A stretch of DNA of 64,000 nt from Hymenobacter sp. YIM 151500-1 (lineage in GTDB: Bacteria; Bacteroidota; Bacteroidia; Cytophagales; Hymenobacteraceae). The stretch spans positions 4,608,001 through 4,672,000 of the forward strand of contig NZ_CP110139.1 in the NCBI RefSeq assembly GCF_025979885.1. The letters run 5' to 3'. Numbering within the stretch: the first letter of the stretch is position 1; every line of letters begins with the position of its first letter. The notes under the pieces are model-generated. The model saw only the letters and a program-made list of their open reading frames with translations. It was not told the origin of the DNA and did no database searches. Positions 1 to 8,996 of this stretch are shown here, piece by piece. The translations under genes were made by a program, and so were the position numbers.

Positions 1-2
1 CT

Positions 3-980
3 ATGGCCACCATGCAAGCCGTTGTCCTGGACCAGCCGGGTCCGCCCGAAGTGTTGCAGTACCGCCAGGTGCCCCGCCCGGAGCCTACCCCGGAGCAGGT
101 CCTAATTCGGGTGCGCGCGTTTGGGCTGAACCGTTCCGAGCTGTTCACCCGCCAGGGCCATTCGCCCGGCGTTGCCTTCCCGCGCATTTTGGGCATTGAA
201 GCCGTGGGCACCGTGGAGACGGCGCCGGGTGGGCAGTTTCAGCCGGGCCAAACGGTAGTCACGGTCATGGGCGGCATGGGCCGTGCCTTCGATGGCAGCT
301 ACGCCGAGTACACCTGCGTGCCGGCGGCGCAGGTGGTGCCGCTCACTACCACCCTCGACTGGGCCCAGCTGGGCGCCTTGCCGGAGCTGCTGCAAACGGC
401 CTGGGGCTGCCTAACGAGTGCCTTGGAGGTGCAAGCGGGCCACACACTGCTCATCCGGGGCGGCACCACATCGGTGGGGCTGATGGCGGCCCAACTGGCC
501 AAGCACTTGGGGCTCACTGTGCTGGCTACCACACGCAACCCCGCCAAAGCCGCCCGACTCCGCCAAGCCGGGGCCGACCATGTTGTTCTGGACACAGGCA
601 CCCTAGCGCCGGAAGTGCGTCGCCTCTGCCCCCAGGGCGTCGACCGGGTACTAGAGTTAGTAGGCACCACCTTGCTCGACTCCCTGCAAACCGCCGCCCG
701 GCGGGGCATTGTGTGCATGGCTGGCATGGTGGGCAACGCCTGGACCCTGCCGGAGTTTGAGCCCATGGTGGCAATTCCCTCCACGGTCCGGCTCACCTCG
801 TACTCCGGCACGGCCGACGACTTGCTGGCTACCCCGCTGGCGTGGTTTGCCGAGGAAGTGGCGGCCGGCCGGCAGTCGGCCCTGCTCCACCGCACGTTCG
901 GCTTTGATGAACTGGTGGCAGCCCACCGCTACATGGAAGCCAACGAGGCTACGGGCAAACTAGTCGTGGTAATGCAATAG
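3..980 (+). CDS. Zinc-independent quinone oxidoreductase-like MDR protein
   Basis: A 325-residue member of the medium-chain dehydrogenase/reductase superfamily, of the NADPH:quinone oxidoreductase type, expected to reduce quinones or enones with NADPH in the cytosol. The N-terminal GroES-like half shows the conserved FGLNRSELFTRQG and LGIEAVGTV segments. The Rossmann half carries a nucleotide-binding loop, GGTTSVGLMAAQLAKHLG. I see no structural-zinc cysteine cluster, which fits the quinone-reductase branch. The ATG at 3 lies at the window edge and a second in-frame ATG lies at 12, so the start is uncertain. It is convergent with the regulator that follows, only 36 bases apart. Nothing ties it to polysaccharide use. 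The substrate cannot be told from sequence. Confidence 0.85.
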   Translation: MATMQAVVLDQPGPPEVLQYRQVPRPEPTPEQVLIRVRAFGLNRSELFTRQGHSPGVAFPRILGIEAVGTVETAPGGQFQPGQTVVTVMGGMGRAFDGSYAEYTCVPAAQVVPLTTTLDWAQLGALPELLQTAWGCLTSALEVQAGHTLLIRGGTTSVGLMAAQLAKHLGLTVLATTRNPAKAARLRQAGADHVVLDTGTLAPEVRRLCPQGVDRVLELVGTTLLDSLQTAARRGIVCMAGMVGNAWTLPEFEPMVAIPSTVRLTSYSGTADDLLATPLAWFAEEVAAGRQSALLHRTFGFDELVAAHRYMEANEATGKLVVVMQ

Positions 981-1016
981 GGGCGCCCTAGCTGGCGTCT
1001 CGTCGTCTGCCCACCG

Positions 1017-4000
1017 CTAGAGTTGCAGAATAAACTCGGTCAGGTTGGTGCTGGTGCTCAGGCCCATCTTCTTGCGCACCCGGTAGCGCAGGTCTTCGAT
1101 GCCGCGCACGGAAAGGCCCAGCAGCGAGGCTATTTCCTTGGTGTTGAGGTTCATGCGCAGGTAGGCGCAGAGCTTCAGGTCCCGGCTGGTGAGCTGGGGG
1201 TAGGTTTCCTTGAGCCGCTGCATAAAGTTTTCGTGCAGCTGGTTGAACAGCTCCTCGAAGTGCTGCCAGTGCTGGTCGGGGGTTACTTCGCGCTCAATCT
1301 GGCGCACCAGGCGCAGGATTTTGCGGCGCTGCTGCGTGGGGTCGGGGTCGTCGAGGGCTTCTTTAAGCTGATTTTTGATGGTCAGCAGGGCTTCGTTTTG
1401 CTGGACGATGCTCATCACGGAGGTAGCCAGCTCCGAGGTTTTGTGCAGCATGTCGGTTTCCAGCTGGGTCCGGCTTATTTCTACCAGGGCTTTTTCGTGG
1501 CGCAGGCGCTCCTCGCGCAGCTCGGCCTCCTTGGTGCGCAGCTCCTGCTGCTTTTCCAGGTGCAGCTTGTGGCGGAGGCGGTTGGTGCGCAGCCGGTAGA
1601 AAGCCACCGCGCCGCCCCCCACCAGCGCCACCGCCAGCACCCGAAACCACAGCGTCTGCCACCACGGGGGCGCCACCAGCACCGTCAGCGCCGTGCCTTG
1701 CTCGTTCCACACGCCATCGTTGTTGGCGGCCTTCACCCGGAAGGTGTACTGGCCGGGGTCGAGGTTGGTGTAGGTGGCTTCGCGCCGGGGGCCGGCGTAG
1801 CGCCACGCATCATCGAAGCCCTCCAGCCGGTAGGCGTACTGGTTTTTGTGGGGGTCGATAAAGTTGAGCGCCGCAAACTCCAGGGTCAGCACGGCATCTT
1901 TGTAGGACAGCCGCAGGGTATCGACCTCGCTGATGTGCTGGCGCAACGGGCCGGTAGGGCTGGGGTGCACGGGCTCATTGAAAAGGTGCAGGCCCGTCAG
2001 CACCACGGGCGGCACGGCGGGGTTGCTGGCCAGGGCCGCCGGGGCCACCACGTTGAACCCGTTGATGCCCCCGAAGTACAGGTCGCCGTTGTGGGCCGCC
2101 AGCACCGAGTTGATGGCAAACTCGTTGCTCTGCAAGCCGTCCTGCCGGTCGAAGTTCCTGAACGTGCGGCGGTCCACGTCGAACCGCGCAATGCCCCGGC
2201 TGGTGCTCACCCACAGGTAGCCGGCCTGGTCCTCCACCAGGCCGTTGATGACGTTGCTGGGCAGACCGTCCCGGATGGTAAACCGGCGAAACGTGCGGCC
2301 GTCGGGCGCCATCAGGTTCAGGCCCCCATCGGCCGTGCCCACCCAAAACCGCCCGCGGCGGTCCTTCAGCAGGGCCTGAATCCGGTTGCTGCTGAGCGAG
2401 TGGGGGTTACGCGGGTCGTGCTGCACCGCGCTGAACGTGCCGCTGCGCGGATGATACAGGTTGAGGCCCTGGTTTTCGGTGCCCAGCCACAGGCGGCCGG
2501 CGGCATCTTCGCGCATGGTCACCACGTTGTAGTCGCCCAGGGAGCCGGGGCCGCTGAAGGGCTTCAGGCGCCGAAACGTGCCGGTGGCGCGGTTCAGCAG
2601 GCACACGCCGGCGCCCAGCGTGCTCACCCACAGCTGCCCGCGCCGGTCTTCGTACACGTGCCACACCAGGTTGGTGGTCAGGCTGTTAGGCTGGTTGGGG
2701 TCAGAAACGTAGCGTACAAAGCGGCTGCGGGCCCGGTCGTAGCGGTTCAGGCCGCCCAGGTAGGTGCCAATCCACAGGGTGCCCTGCCGGTCTTCGTAGA
2801 TGGTTTTCACCGCGTCGGCCGACAGGCTGTGCGGGTCGGCGGGGTTGTGGCGGAAGTGGCGAAACGTTTTTCGGCGCGGGTCGAACAGGTTTAGCCCGCC
2901 GCCGTCGGTGCCAATCCAGATGCTGCCGCGCCTGTCCTCGTGCAGGGCCAGCACCAGGCGGTGGCTTAGGCTGTTGGGCGTTTGGGGCTGGTGGGTGTAG
3001 TGGGCAAACCGGGCCTGGTACGGGCTGTAGAAATTGACGCCGCCCCCGAATGTGCCCACCCACAGCGTGCCGGCCCGGTCTTCATAGAGGCAATACACGG
3101 CGTTGCTGCTCAGGCCGTGGGTGGTTTCCTCACCTACCTGCACGTGCTCGAAATCGTCGGTGGCGGGGCGGTACACGTTGAGGCCGCCGCCGTCGGTGCC
3201 CACCCACAGCCTGCCCCGGCGCGTTTGCAGCACGGCCCGCACCTGCTGGTGGCTGAGGGAGTGCGCCTGCGCGGGCTGGGGCTGGTACCGCCGCACCGTG
3301 GAGCCCTGCACCCGCAGCAGCCCGTAGTCGAGGGTGCCCACCCAGTAGCGCCGCTGCTGGTCCTGCACCAGGGTGCGGGCCGTGGCCAGGCCGGGCGGCG
3401 GGCCGGGCAGCGGCACCTGCTCGAAACGCCCGGTGCGGAAGTTATACCGGTTCAGGGCGTCGGCGCCGGTCAGCACCAGCACTTCCCGCCGGTCGTTTTC
3501 GATGATGGCGCGCACCTGGTTGCTGTTGATGCTGCCGGGGTCCTGGGGCTGGTGGTAGAAGGCCCGGAACGAGTTGGTGGCCCGGTCCAGCAGGTTGAGG
3601 CCGTAGTCGGTGCCCACCCACAGGTTGCCACGGCGGTCCTCGAACACGCACTCCACCCGGCTGGCGCTGAGCCGGTAGGGCGGCTTGCTGGCCGGGGTGT
3701 AGCGCACAAAGGCGTCCTGGGCCCGGTCGTAGCGGTTCAGGCCGCCCAGGTGAGTGCCCACCCACAAGGTGCCGCGCCGGTCTTCGTAGAGGCAGGTAAT
3801 GGTGTTGTCGCTGAGGGCGCGCGGGTTTTGGGGGTTGGCCACGTAGGGCGTGATGCGGTAGCCGTCGTACTTGTTCAGCCCCTGAAACGTGCCAAACCAC
3901 ATAAACCCCCGGCTATCCTGGCAGATGCTGGTCACCGAGCTGTTGGTCAGGCCCTCATCCACGCTCAGATGCCCAAACGTGTAGTTCTGGGCACAAGCAG

Positions 4001-4046
4001 GAGAGGCCAGCAAAACCAGGGCAAGAAACAGCGCAGGTAGATTCAT
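1017..4046 (-). CDS. Membrane regulator: beta-propeller sensor, Y_Y_Y domain, LuxR-type HTH, no kinase
   Basis: A 1009-residue predicted membrane-spanning regulator. A signal peptide (about residues 1-19, ending SPACAQN) is followed by some fourteen two-component-regulator-propeller repeats with the typical ED(R)xGxLWVGT signature (about 25-650). Next come a Y_Y_Y domain (about 715-780), one transmembrane segment (about 795-818), a charged coiled coil, and a LuxR-type helix-turn-helix (about 945-1005, with LNTKEIASLLGLSVRGIEDLR). The periplasmic half matches hybrid two-component sensors of glycan loci, but there is no histidine kinase, receiver or AraC domain, so DNA binding appears directly coupled to the sensor. 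I chose the ATG at 4046 because it starts a clean signal peptide; an upstream in-frame start would add 13 residues. It could control the nearby glycanase genes, but that is inference. Confidence 0.87.
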   Translation of the reverse strand: MNLPALFLALVLLASPACAQNYTFGHLSVDEGLTNSSVTSICQDSRGFMWFGTFQGLNKYDGYRITPYVANPQNPRALSDNTITCLYEDRRGTLWVGTHLGGLNRYDRAQDAFVRYTPASKPPYRLSASRVECVFEDRRGNLWVGTDYGLNLLDRATNSFRAFYHQPQDPGSINSNQVRAIIENDRREVLVLTGADALNRYNFRTGRFEQVPLPGPPPGLATARTLVQDQQRRYWVGTLDYGLLRVQGSTVRRYQPQPAQAHSLSHQQVRAVLQTRRGRLWVGTDGGGLNVYRPATDDFEHVQVGEETTHGLSSNAVYCLYEDRAGTLWVGTFGGGVNFYSPYQARFAHYTHQPQTPNSLSHRLVLALHEDRRGSIWIGTDGGGLNLFDPRRKTFRHFRHNPADPHSLSADAVKTIYEDRQGTLWIGTYLGGLNRYDRARSRFVRYVSDPNQPNSLTTNLVWHVYEDRRGQLWVSTLGAGVCLLNRATGTFRRLKPFSGPGSLGDYNVVTMREDAAGRLWLGTENQGLNLYHPRSGTFSAVQHDPRNPHSLSSNRIQALLKDRRGRFWVGTADGGLNLMAPDGRTFRRFTIRDGLPSNVINGLVEDQAGYLWVSTSRGIARFDVDRRTFRNFDRQDGLQSNEFAINSVLAAHNGDLYFGGINGFNVVAPAALASNPAVPPVVLTGLHLFNEPVHPSPTGPLRQHISEVDTLRLSYKDAVLTLEFAALNFIDPHKNQYAYRLEGFDDAWRYAGPRREATYTNLDPGQYTFRVKAANNDGVWNEQGTALTVLVAPPWWQTLWFRVLAVALVGGGAVAFYRLRTNRLRHKLHLEKQQELRTKEAELREERLRHEKALVEISRTQLETDMLHKTSELATSVMSIVQQNEALLTIKNQLKEALDDPDPTQQRRKILRLVRQIEREVTPDQHWQHFEELFNQLHENFMQRLKETYPQLTSRDLKLCAYLRMNLNTKEIASLLGLSVRGIEDLRYRVRKKMGLSTSTNLTEFILQL

Positions 4047-4110
4047 ACTCGACAACCTAGGGGAACGGCCAGCCACAAGCTGCAAGATTCCGGAAAAACT
4101 ACCTCGCCCA

Positions 4111-4360
4111 CGTTGGGGCTAGGGCTAGTTCTCTCCTCAGATGAGGAGGGGCTAGAGGTGGTTGATGGGTGTGTAGGTTCTAGCTGTAGTTGCCTCACCC
4201 CAACCCCTACGCCACTTGATGCGCGGAATGGGAGAGGGGCTCTAGCTCTAGCTTGTAGCGGTAGCCTTGTTCGGCCGCTTGGTCAACCACCCTTAGTCCA
4301 CACCGCTTGATGCGCGGAATTTTTCAAGGAGGGGAACTAGCTTTAGCCCTAGTACCCAAC
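4111..4360. repeat. Long imperfect inverted repeat (CTAGTTCCCCTCTC family)
   Basis: The left arm at 4111-4138 (GTTGGGGCTAGGGCTAGTTC) pairs imperfectly with the right arm at 4328-4360 (GGGGAACTAGCTTTAGCCCT). Inside, GTGGTTGA near 4156 meets its complement near 4278. The motif CTTGATGCGCGGAAT occurs twice (about 4217 and 4309), and its complement recurs in other repeats at about 36271 and 57739. It resembles the element at 45545-45689. No open frame; probably a non-coding mobile or structured repeat. Confidence 0.6.
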
Positions 4361-4467
4361 TTAGGCTAGCTCGGGTTAGCTCGCCATTGGGAAAGAAAGC
4401 TGTCGGGTTGCAGGCCGGATGAGCAAACTGGAGTGACGAAGCTCTTTCAGCTACCAAAACCATTCAA

Positions 4468-4502
4468 CAAAAAAGGCGACTCAACCGAGCCGCCTTTTTT
4501 TT
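4468..4502 (-). terminator. Rho-independent terminator of the GH64 gene
   Basis: A hairpin (GGCG-A-CTC, loop AACC, GAG-C-CGCC) flanked by an A run on one side and eight T on the other, so it can work in both directions. It starts 28 bases after the GH64 stop codon on the minus strand. Confidence 0.85.
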
Positions 4503-4529
4503 AACCAATTTACATAGTCACCCGCGCCG

Positions 4530-6758
4530 TTATTTGGCAAACCGGCGGGTTACCTTCCGCCCGTCCTTGGTCACGATGAGCATCGTGTACAGGCCGGGCT
4601 TCAGCGCTGCTACATTCACGGGCCCCGCGGTCAGGGTGCCGCGGGCTACGGTGAGGCCGTATTCGTTCAGGATGCTGTACGAGCTGCTGGCCAAGGCCTT
4701 GGTGGTGCGCAGGTACAGCTTTTCGCCTACGGGGTTGGGGTATAGCTCTACGGCTGGCTCACTGCTCAGGGCTGTGGTAGCCGCCTGCGTGGCCGCTGCT
4801 ACGCGGGCCCCGCTGGCCTGGCTGATGCGAATCCAGTTGATGTTCCAGCCGCCCACCTGGGCGTACACGCCGAAGTTGTAGGTGCCGGCGTTGATAGTCA
4901 CCGTGCGCGAAACCGTCGTCCAGGTCTGCCAGCCGCCGGTGCCCGGCACGGTGGTGTTGCCCAGCAGAATAGAGCCCCCGTTCAGGTCCGACGACACGGT
5001 GCCGCCGCCCGTGCCGCTGGCCACGCGGTACTCAATGGTGTACTGGCCCGTGGTGGGGAAGGTGATGTTGTTGAACACCAGGTAGTCCCCGTTATCCACG
5101 TAGCCCATGTTCTGGCCGCCGCCCGCGTCGCTGCACGCCTCTGCCACCATGCCGTTGTTGAGGCTGTGGACCTCGGCTTGCAGCAGCACGCTAAACCCAG
5201 CCTTGGCGCGCACCCGCACCGACGAGGCTTTGTCGTTCCAGTTGCCGGTGCCCAGGGCATTGCCCACCAGGCAGCTGTTGTCGGCCCCGACGGTCAGGCT
5301 GGCCCCACCGAAGTTATCATTCTCAAACAGCACCACTTCGTAGCCACTGCTCACGCGCAGCGACGACACGTCGTCGTTCAAGATGCCGCGGCTTTGCAGC
5401 TGGCCCAAGGTGTAGTCGCCCACGGGCAGGGCCGTGGCCGCTCCGTCGTAGTTGCAGTTCTTGAAAAAAGTAGCCACGCCGCTGCTGGGCTGGGTGATGC
5501 CGGCGTAGCCCCCGAACGTGGCTACCACCCGCGTGGGCTTGGGCGTGTGCAGCGAGGCCGACTGGTCGGCCACGTCGTCGTAGGCAAAGCCGTAGGAGAG
5601 CTGGTCGACGCTGATGCCGGGCAGGTGCCAGAACCGGGCGTAGTAGTTGGCCGGGCCGGCTTGGTAGAAGCGCGACACGTCGTACCAGTTTTGCAGGCCG
5701 GGGTTGGGCGTGGTGGTGTTTACCATGTGGCGGTTGATGGCGGCCGTCAGCTGGGCCTGCACCACCAGGTCGGCGTCGCCGTCGCCCAAACGCCGGTCGA
5801 GTACGCCTTTGCCTTCAAATGCTTCTTGCGTGGTGGGGCGCCGCTCTATAATGCCCGTGCGGCCAGCATAGGCACCCGACTGGCCCACCAGTGTGAGCCG
5901 CTCGCCGCTGATGCGCCCCTTGAACACGCCCGCGTCGCCGGCGTTGAAAATCAGGTCCTCGTTCTGGTACTTCGCCCAGATGGCATCAATGTACGACTTG
6001 AAGTAGTTGCCGTAGGGGCCGGGCGTGGTGCCGTTGGTGCCATCGAAAAACGCGGGCGTTTTGGCCGGGAAGGTGATTTTGCCGGCGGCCTCGTCAACGG
6101 TTCCCCGAAACTCGGCCGGTACGTTGGCTTTGTAGAGCGACACAATTTCGGCGGCCGTTTTCAGCTCGCCCACCCGCTTCTGGTAGCCCTGCCCGAACAG
6201 CTCCAGGCCCATGGGGTAGTGAAAAGCATCTACGCGGGTGGGGTTGCCGAAGAAGCCATACTGGTTGTTGGTCAGCTCAATCAGCTCGTAAAGAATGCCG
6301 CGGTTGGGGTCGGTGGGGCTCTGGGCGTTGGGCGAGGTGTAGCCCGACGGCGCCCCCGTGGCCCCGAAGAAGTAGAAGTACAGCTGCTGGCCTTTGGCAA
6401 TAAACACCCGGCAGCCGGCGATGTAGGGCAGCGTAAACGTCTTGTTCGGAATGTCGCTCAGCCGGGTAAAGCAGTCGGCGTAGCGCGAGTTCTGGCCGGG
6501 GCCGGTGTTGCCGTCGTAGGTAGGGCCGAGCACGGTATTATAGCTGCGGTCCATGGGCAGCACTGCGCTGGTGCGGGCATTAATCCACACGTGCCGGCCC
6601 GCGGGGTCGATGCCCACGATGGCTACGTACAGGTCGGAGTCAGGAAAGGGAGAGTTATTAGCAATGGTGAACGGGATGCTGCCCTGCGCCCGGCCGTAGC
6701 CCGGCAGGAGCAAGCTCAGCAGCGCAGTCAGAAGAAAAAGAAGCGTACGTTTTTTCAT
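4530..6758 (-). CDS. GH64 beta-1,3-glucanase with beta-gamma-crystallin, CBM6 and T9SS domain
   Basis: A 742-residue secreted protein. A signal peptide (1-24) precedes a GH64-type laminaripentaose-producing beta-1,3-glucanase domain (about 26-415). The start of the mature protein (IPFTIANNSPFPDSDLYVAI) and the GPYGNYFKSYIDAIW stretch are typical of this family, which cleaves beta-1,3-glucans such as curdlan, laminarin and yeast wall glucan. A beta-gamma-crystallin domain follows (about 428-517) with two calcium-type motifs, NDDVSS and NDKASS. Then come a CBM6-like domain (about 522-645; GGWQTWTTV, WNINWIRI) and a T9SS type A sorting domain (about 667-742; VELYPNPVGEKLYL). The start at 6758 gives a clean MKKRTLLFLL signal peptide; the frame stays open 84 codons upstream without likely coding content. 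A strong terminator follows. Confidence 0.9.
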   Translation of the reverse strand: MKKRTLLFLLTALLSLLLPGYGRAQGSIPFTIANNSPFPDSDLYVAIVGIDPAGRHVWINARTSAVLPMDRSYNTVLGPTYDGNTGPGQNSRYADCFTRLSDIPNKTFTLPYIAGCRVFIAKGQQLYFYFFGATGAPSGYTSPNAQSPTDPNRGILYELIELTNNQYGFFGNPTRVDAFHYPMGLELFGQGYQKRVGELKTAAEIVSLYKANVPAEFRGTVDEAAGKITFPAKTPAFFDGTNGTTPGPYGNYFKSYIDAIWAKYQNEDLIFNAGDAGVFKGRISGERLTLVGQSGAYAGRTGIIERRPTTQEAFEGKGVLDRRLGDGDADLVVQAQLTAAINRHMVNTTTPNPGLQNWYDVSRFYQAGPANYYARFWHLPGISVDQLSYGFAYDDVADQSASLHTPKPTRVVATFGGYAGITQPSSGVATFFKNCNYDGAATALPVGDYTLGQLQSRGILNDDVSSLRVSSGYEVVLFENDNFGGASLTVGADNSCLVGNALGTGNWNDKASSVRVRAKAGFSVLLQAEVHSLNNGMVAEACSDAGGGQNMGYVDNGDYLVFNNITFPTTGQYTIEYRVASGTGGGTVSSDLNGGSILLGNTTVPGTGGWQTWTTVSRTVTINAGTYNFGVYAQVGGWNINWIRISQASGARVAAATQAATTALSSEPAVELYPNPVGEKLYLRTTKALASSSYSILNEYGLTVARGTLTAGPVNVAALKPGLYTMLIVTKDGRKVTRRFAK

Positions 6759-7518
6759 ACAATGAACGGATTGGAGGTGGGAAATGGAAAGGAAAGCAAA
6801 TGCCAGTGCGCAGGTCAGAACCGGAAATAATACCAACCGGCGGGTACTCGCCTCAAGGCCCGGCACCGCGCCACGGCGCGTAGTAGGTGCGGGGCTAAAA
6901 CAGAAGCTGAAGACGACGAAAACACGTCGGCTGACCTGAGACAGATGAGGCAATGTAGCGGGCTTTTCCGGAAAAAACCGCGGCCTCAGCGTGGCGCAAT
7001 AGGGCCACAATTGGGTTCTTACCGCTTAGTGCACACGCAGCAGAAAGCCGGCAGGCCACGTAACATTGCCGCTCTGGCGTGTGCGCGCACCCTCTCGCAT
7101 GGTTGTGATACGGATAAAAAACAATCAACTTCTTTATAAAAACAACGCCCTCAGAAGTAACTTAGAAGCTACCTTGATAGTCGGCCGCCCGGAAGCAAAG
7201 TGCGGATAGTGCAAAACACTATGTGGCGCTCGGTGGTAAAACCCGGCCGGCGGTACTAGGACAGAATACCAGGGCCCGACCAGGTACAGGCTGCGGAGTG
7301 GGCTACATTTTTTCGGAGGTCCGTACTCGGCCCGTAGGTGGTTCTGTGGGCGCGCGGGCGCAAAAGACTAGGTTCCTGGTAACAACCTTCTGACCTTATG
7401 GCTGCTCTCATGCGCACGGCGACGCGCAGTTGCCCCGGCAGACTGTTGCGCGCTTCCACCACATGCGGGAATCTATCCTGCCCTGAACCCCATTGTTTCA
7501 GAGCCAAGCACCACGCAC
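6759..7518. other. Divergent intergenic region between GH64 and AraC genes
   Basis: The GH64 gene leaves this 760-base region leftward and the AraC gene rightward, so it must hold both promoters. I could not find a Bacteroidota TTG/TAnnTTTG promoter. A short perfect palindrome at 7206-7222 is the only clear structure. No gene is supported. Confidence 0.5.
7206..7222. promoter_or_regulatory. Candidate operator palindrome
   Basis: ATAGTG-CAAAA-CACTAT is a perfect 6-base inverted repeat with a 5-base spacer, in the divergent region between the AraC-type regulator and the GH64 gene. Its position would suit a regulator site, but a palindrome this short can arise by chance. Confidence 0.2.
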
Positions 7519-8406
7519 ATGGAGCAAGAAGTAATTCAGCTGCATCGGTTTGAAGACCGGTTTGCGCACGAGGAGCCGTTCAACATCCGGCAGATACGGG
7601 CCAGCGCCCAGCAAATCGACCAGGGGCACCCGCTGCCGCCGCACCGCCACGACTTCTACGAAATCTGCCTGTTCGGCAAAGCCCGCGGCGTACACCACAT
7701 CGATTGGCAGCCCTACCCGATTCAGGATAGGGCGGTATTCGTGCTGTCGCCCGAGGCCGTGCACCTCGTTGACTTGCAGGGAGAAGTGGACGGCTACATT
7801 ATCTGCCTGCACAAGGGTTTCGTCTTGGCCAGTCCCGATGCCAGCCTGCCCACCGCGCTGGCTTTCTTCGAGCAGTACAGCCCCTTTTTCACCGTAGCCG
7901 GCCCCGACTTTGCCGGCCTCCAGCTTACCGCCGAGCAGTTGCTGCGCGAGGCAGCCTCGCCGGCCATCGGCCACGAGGTCATGTTCAGAGCGTATGTGCA
8001 GGTGCTGCTTATTCAGCTGCTGCGATGCCGGAAGCTGGCCCAGGAAGAGGTAGCGCCGGCCGGCAAAAACCAGGTGCACGAAAAGATGGTCCTGTTCAAG
8101 GCCCTGCTCGAAGAGCATTACAAAGAGCACTACTCGGTGCAGCAATACGCCGCGCGCCTAGCCCTGTCGACCAAGCAGCTCAACCGGTTGTGCAAGCAAA
8201 GCAGCGGCAAAACGGCCAGCGCGCTTATTCAGGAGCGGCTGAATGCCGAGTCCAAGCGGCTGCTGTACAACACGCTGCTCAGCATCAAGGAAATTTCCTT
8301 TGCCTTAGGCTTCCGGGAGCCCTCCCACTTCAGCCACTTCTTCTACAAGCAAAACGGGCTGTTTCCGCACTTCTTCCGCGAGATGATGCTCAACGCGAAA
8401 GAATAA
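7519..8406 (+). CDS. AraC-family transcriptional regulator
   Basis: A 295-residue cytosolic regulator. The N-terminal part (about 10-170) has a cupin-type ligand-sensing pattern, PPHRHDFYEICLF. The C-terminal part (about 190-290) has the two helix-turn-helix units of AraC proteins: VQQYAARLALSTKQLNRLCK, then ISFALGFREPSHFSHFFYK. It is divergent from the GH64 gene and upstream of the secreted metalloprotease, so it may control one or both. The ligand is unknown. The ATG at 7519 follows directly after a GC-rich leader and gives a full-length family member. Confidence 0.9.
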   Translation: MEQEVIQLHRFEDRFAHEEPFNIRQIRASAQQIDQGHPLPPHRHDFYEICLFGKARGVHHIDWQPYPIQDRAVFVLSPEAVHLVDLQGEVDGYIICLHKGFVLASPDASLPTALAFFEQYSPFFTVAGPDFAGLQLTAEQLLREAASPAIGHEVMFRAYVQVLLIQLLRCRKLAQEEVAPAGKNQVHEKMVLFKALLEEHYKEHYSVQQYAARLALSTKQLNRLCKQSSGKTASALIQERLNAESKRLLYNTLLSIKEISFALGFREPSHFSHFFYKQNGLFPHFFREMMLNAKE

Positions 8407-8996
8407 GCCCGATTTTGCATCGGAACGTCCCTTTTTTACATCGTCGCGCCCGCCGAAAGGCTCTAAGTTTACCACGTCGAATGTGTTGTGCTGTCTGGGC
8501 AACCGAAAAACCATAGTAGCTGTCGTTGCCGGTGAAGTGAGCGTAGAGATGTTGCTGTTGAGTTTATGAGTGGTTGCTTGTTAAGTTTTATTTAAAAGTA
8601 TTGATTCCTATTTAACAGGATATAAGCAATAGTATGTACGTTGATTGTTAAATAATATTTAATTAATTTTATATTGATTATCAATTCAAATTATTTTACG
8701 GACAAATTAATTAATATGTCGATAAAATAATTATCATTTAGTTGTACTTGTAAAGCATGCCTGAGTAACAGACGCTCGTGTTGTTTTTATTTGCACAGTA
8801 ACGGGCGGCTGAATTTGTGCTGAATTAATTTCTTACTTATCGAACCGCACAGCCAGCCTGTGGCCGTGCCGGCTACCTCATGCCCGTGCTACTGAAAACA
8901 AACCACCCAAAATAATCTGCTTCTCCGTGCCTGCCGCCTGGCAGCTAGTTCGCTCTGACCTTTTCCGCATGAAAACAAACGCCAACCACTACAACT
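8407..8996. other. AT-rich intergenic region upstream of metalloprotease gene
   Basis: No gene is supported. From about 8575 to 8760 the sequence is dominated by A and T (runs such as TTAATTAATATG and AATAATATTTAATTAA), in sharp contrast to the GC-rich surroundings. This could be a promoter/UP-element region or a nucleoid-protein binding site for the downstream secreted protease, or a patch of foreign origin. No clear TAnnTTTG box was found. Confidence 0.5.

Larger units (their letters stand above)
4047..4529. other. Intergenic region with long inverted repeat and terminator
   Basis: No gene is supported here. It lies between the 3' end of the GH64 gene and the 5' end of the propeller regulator, both on the minus strand. 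It holds a long imperfect inverted repeat (4111-4360) and a strong hairpin terminator (4468-4502). I found no recognisable promoter for the regulator. Confidence 0.6.

Noticed and set aside
1023-2894. Very long open frame on the plus strand opposite the propeller regulator
   Set aside because: It is antisense to a well-supported gene and its translation is low-complexity; GC-rich codon use leaves the opposite strand open. The same holds for long antisense frames at 5166-6830, 18321-20324 and 48746-50428.
1017-4046. Hybrid two-component histidine kinase
   Set aside because: No H-box, ATPase or receiver motifs lie between the transmembrane segment and the LuxR-type HTH.
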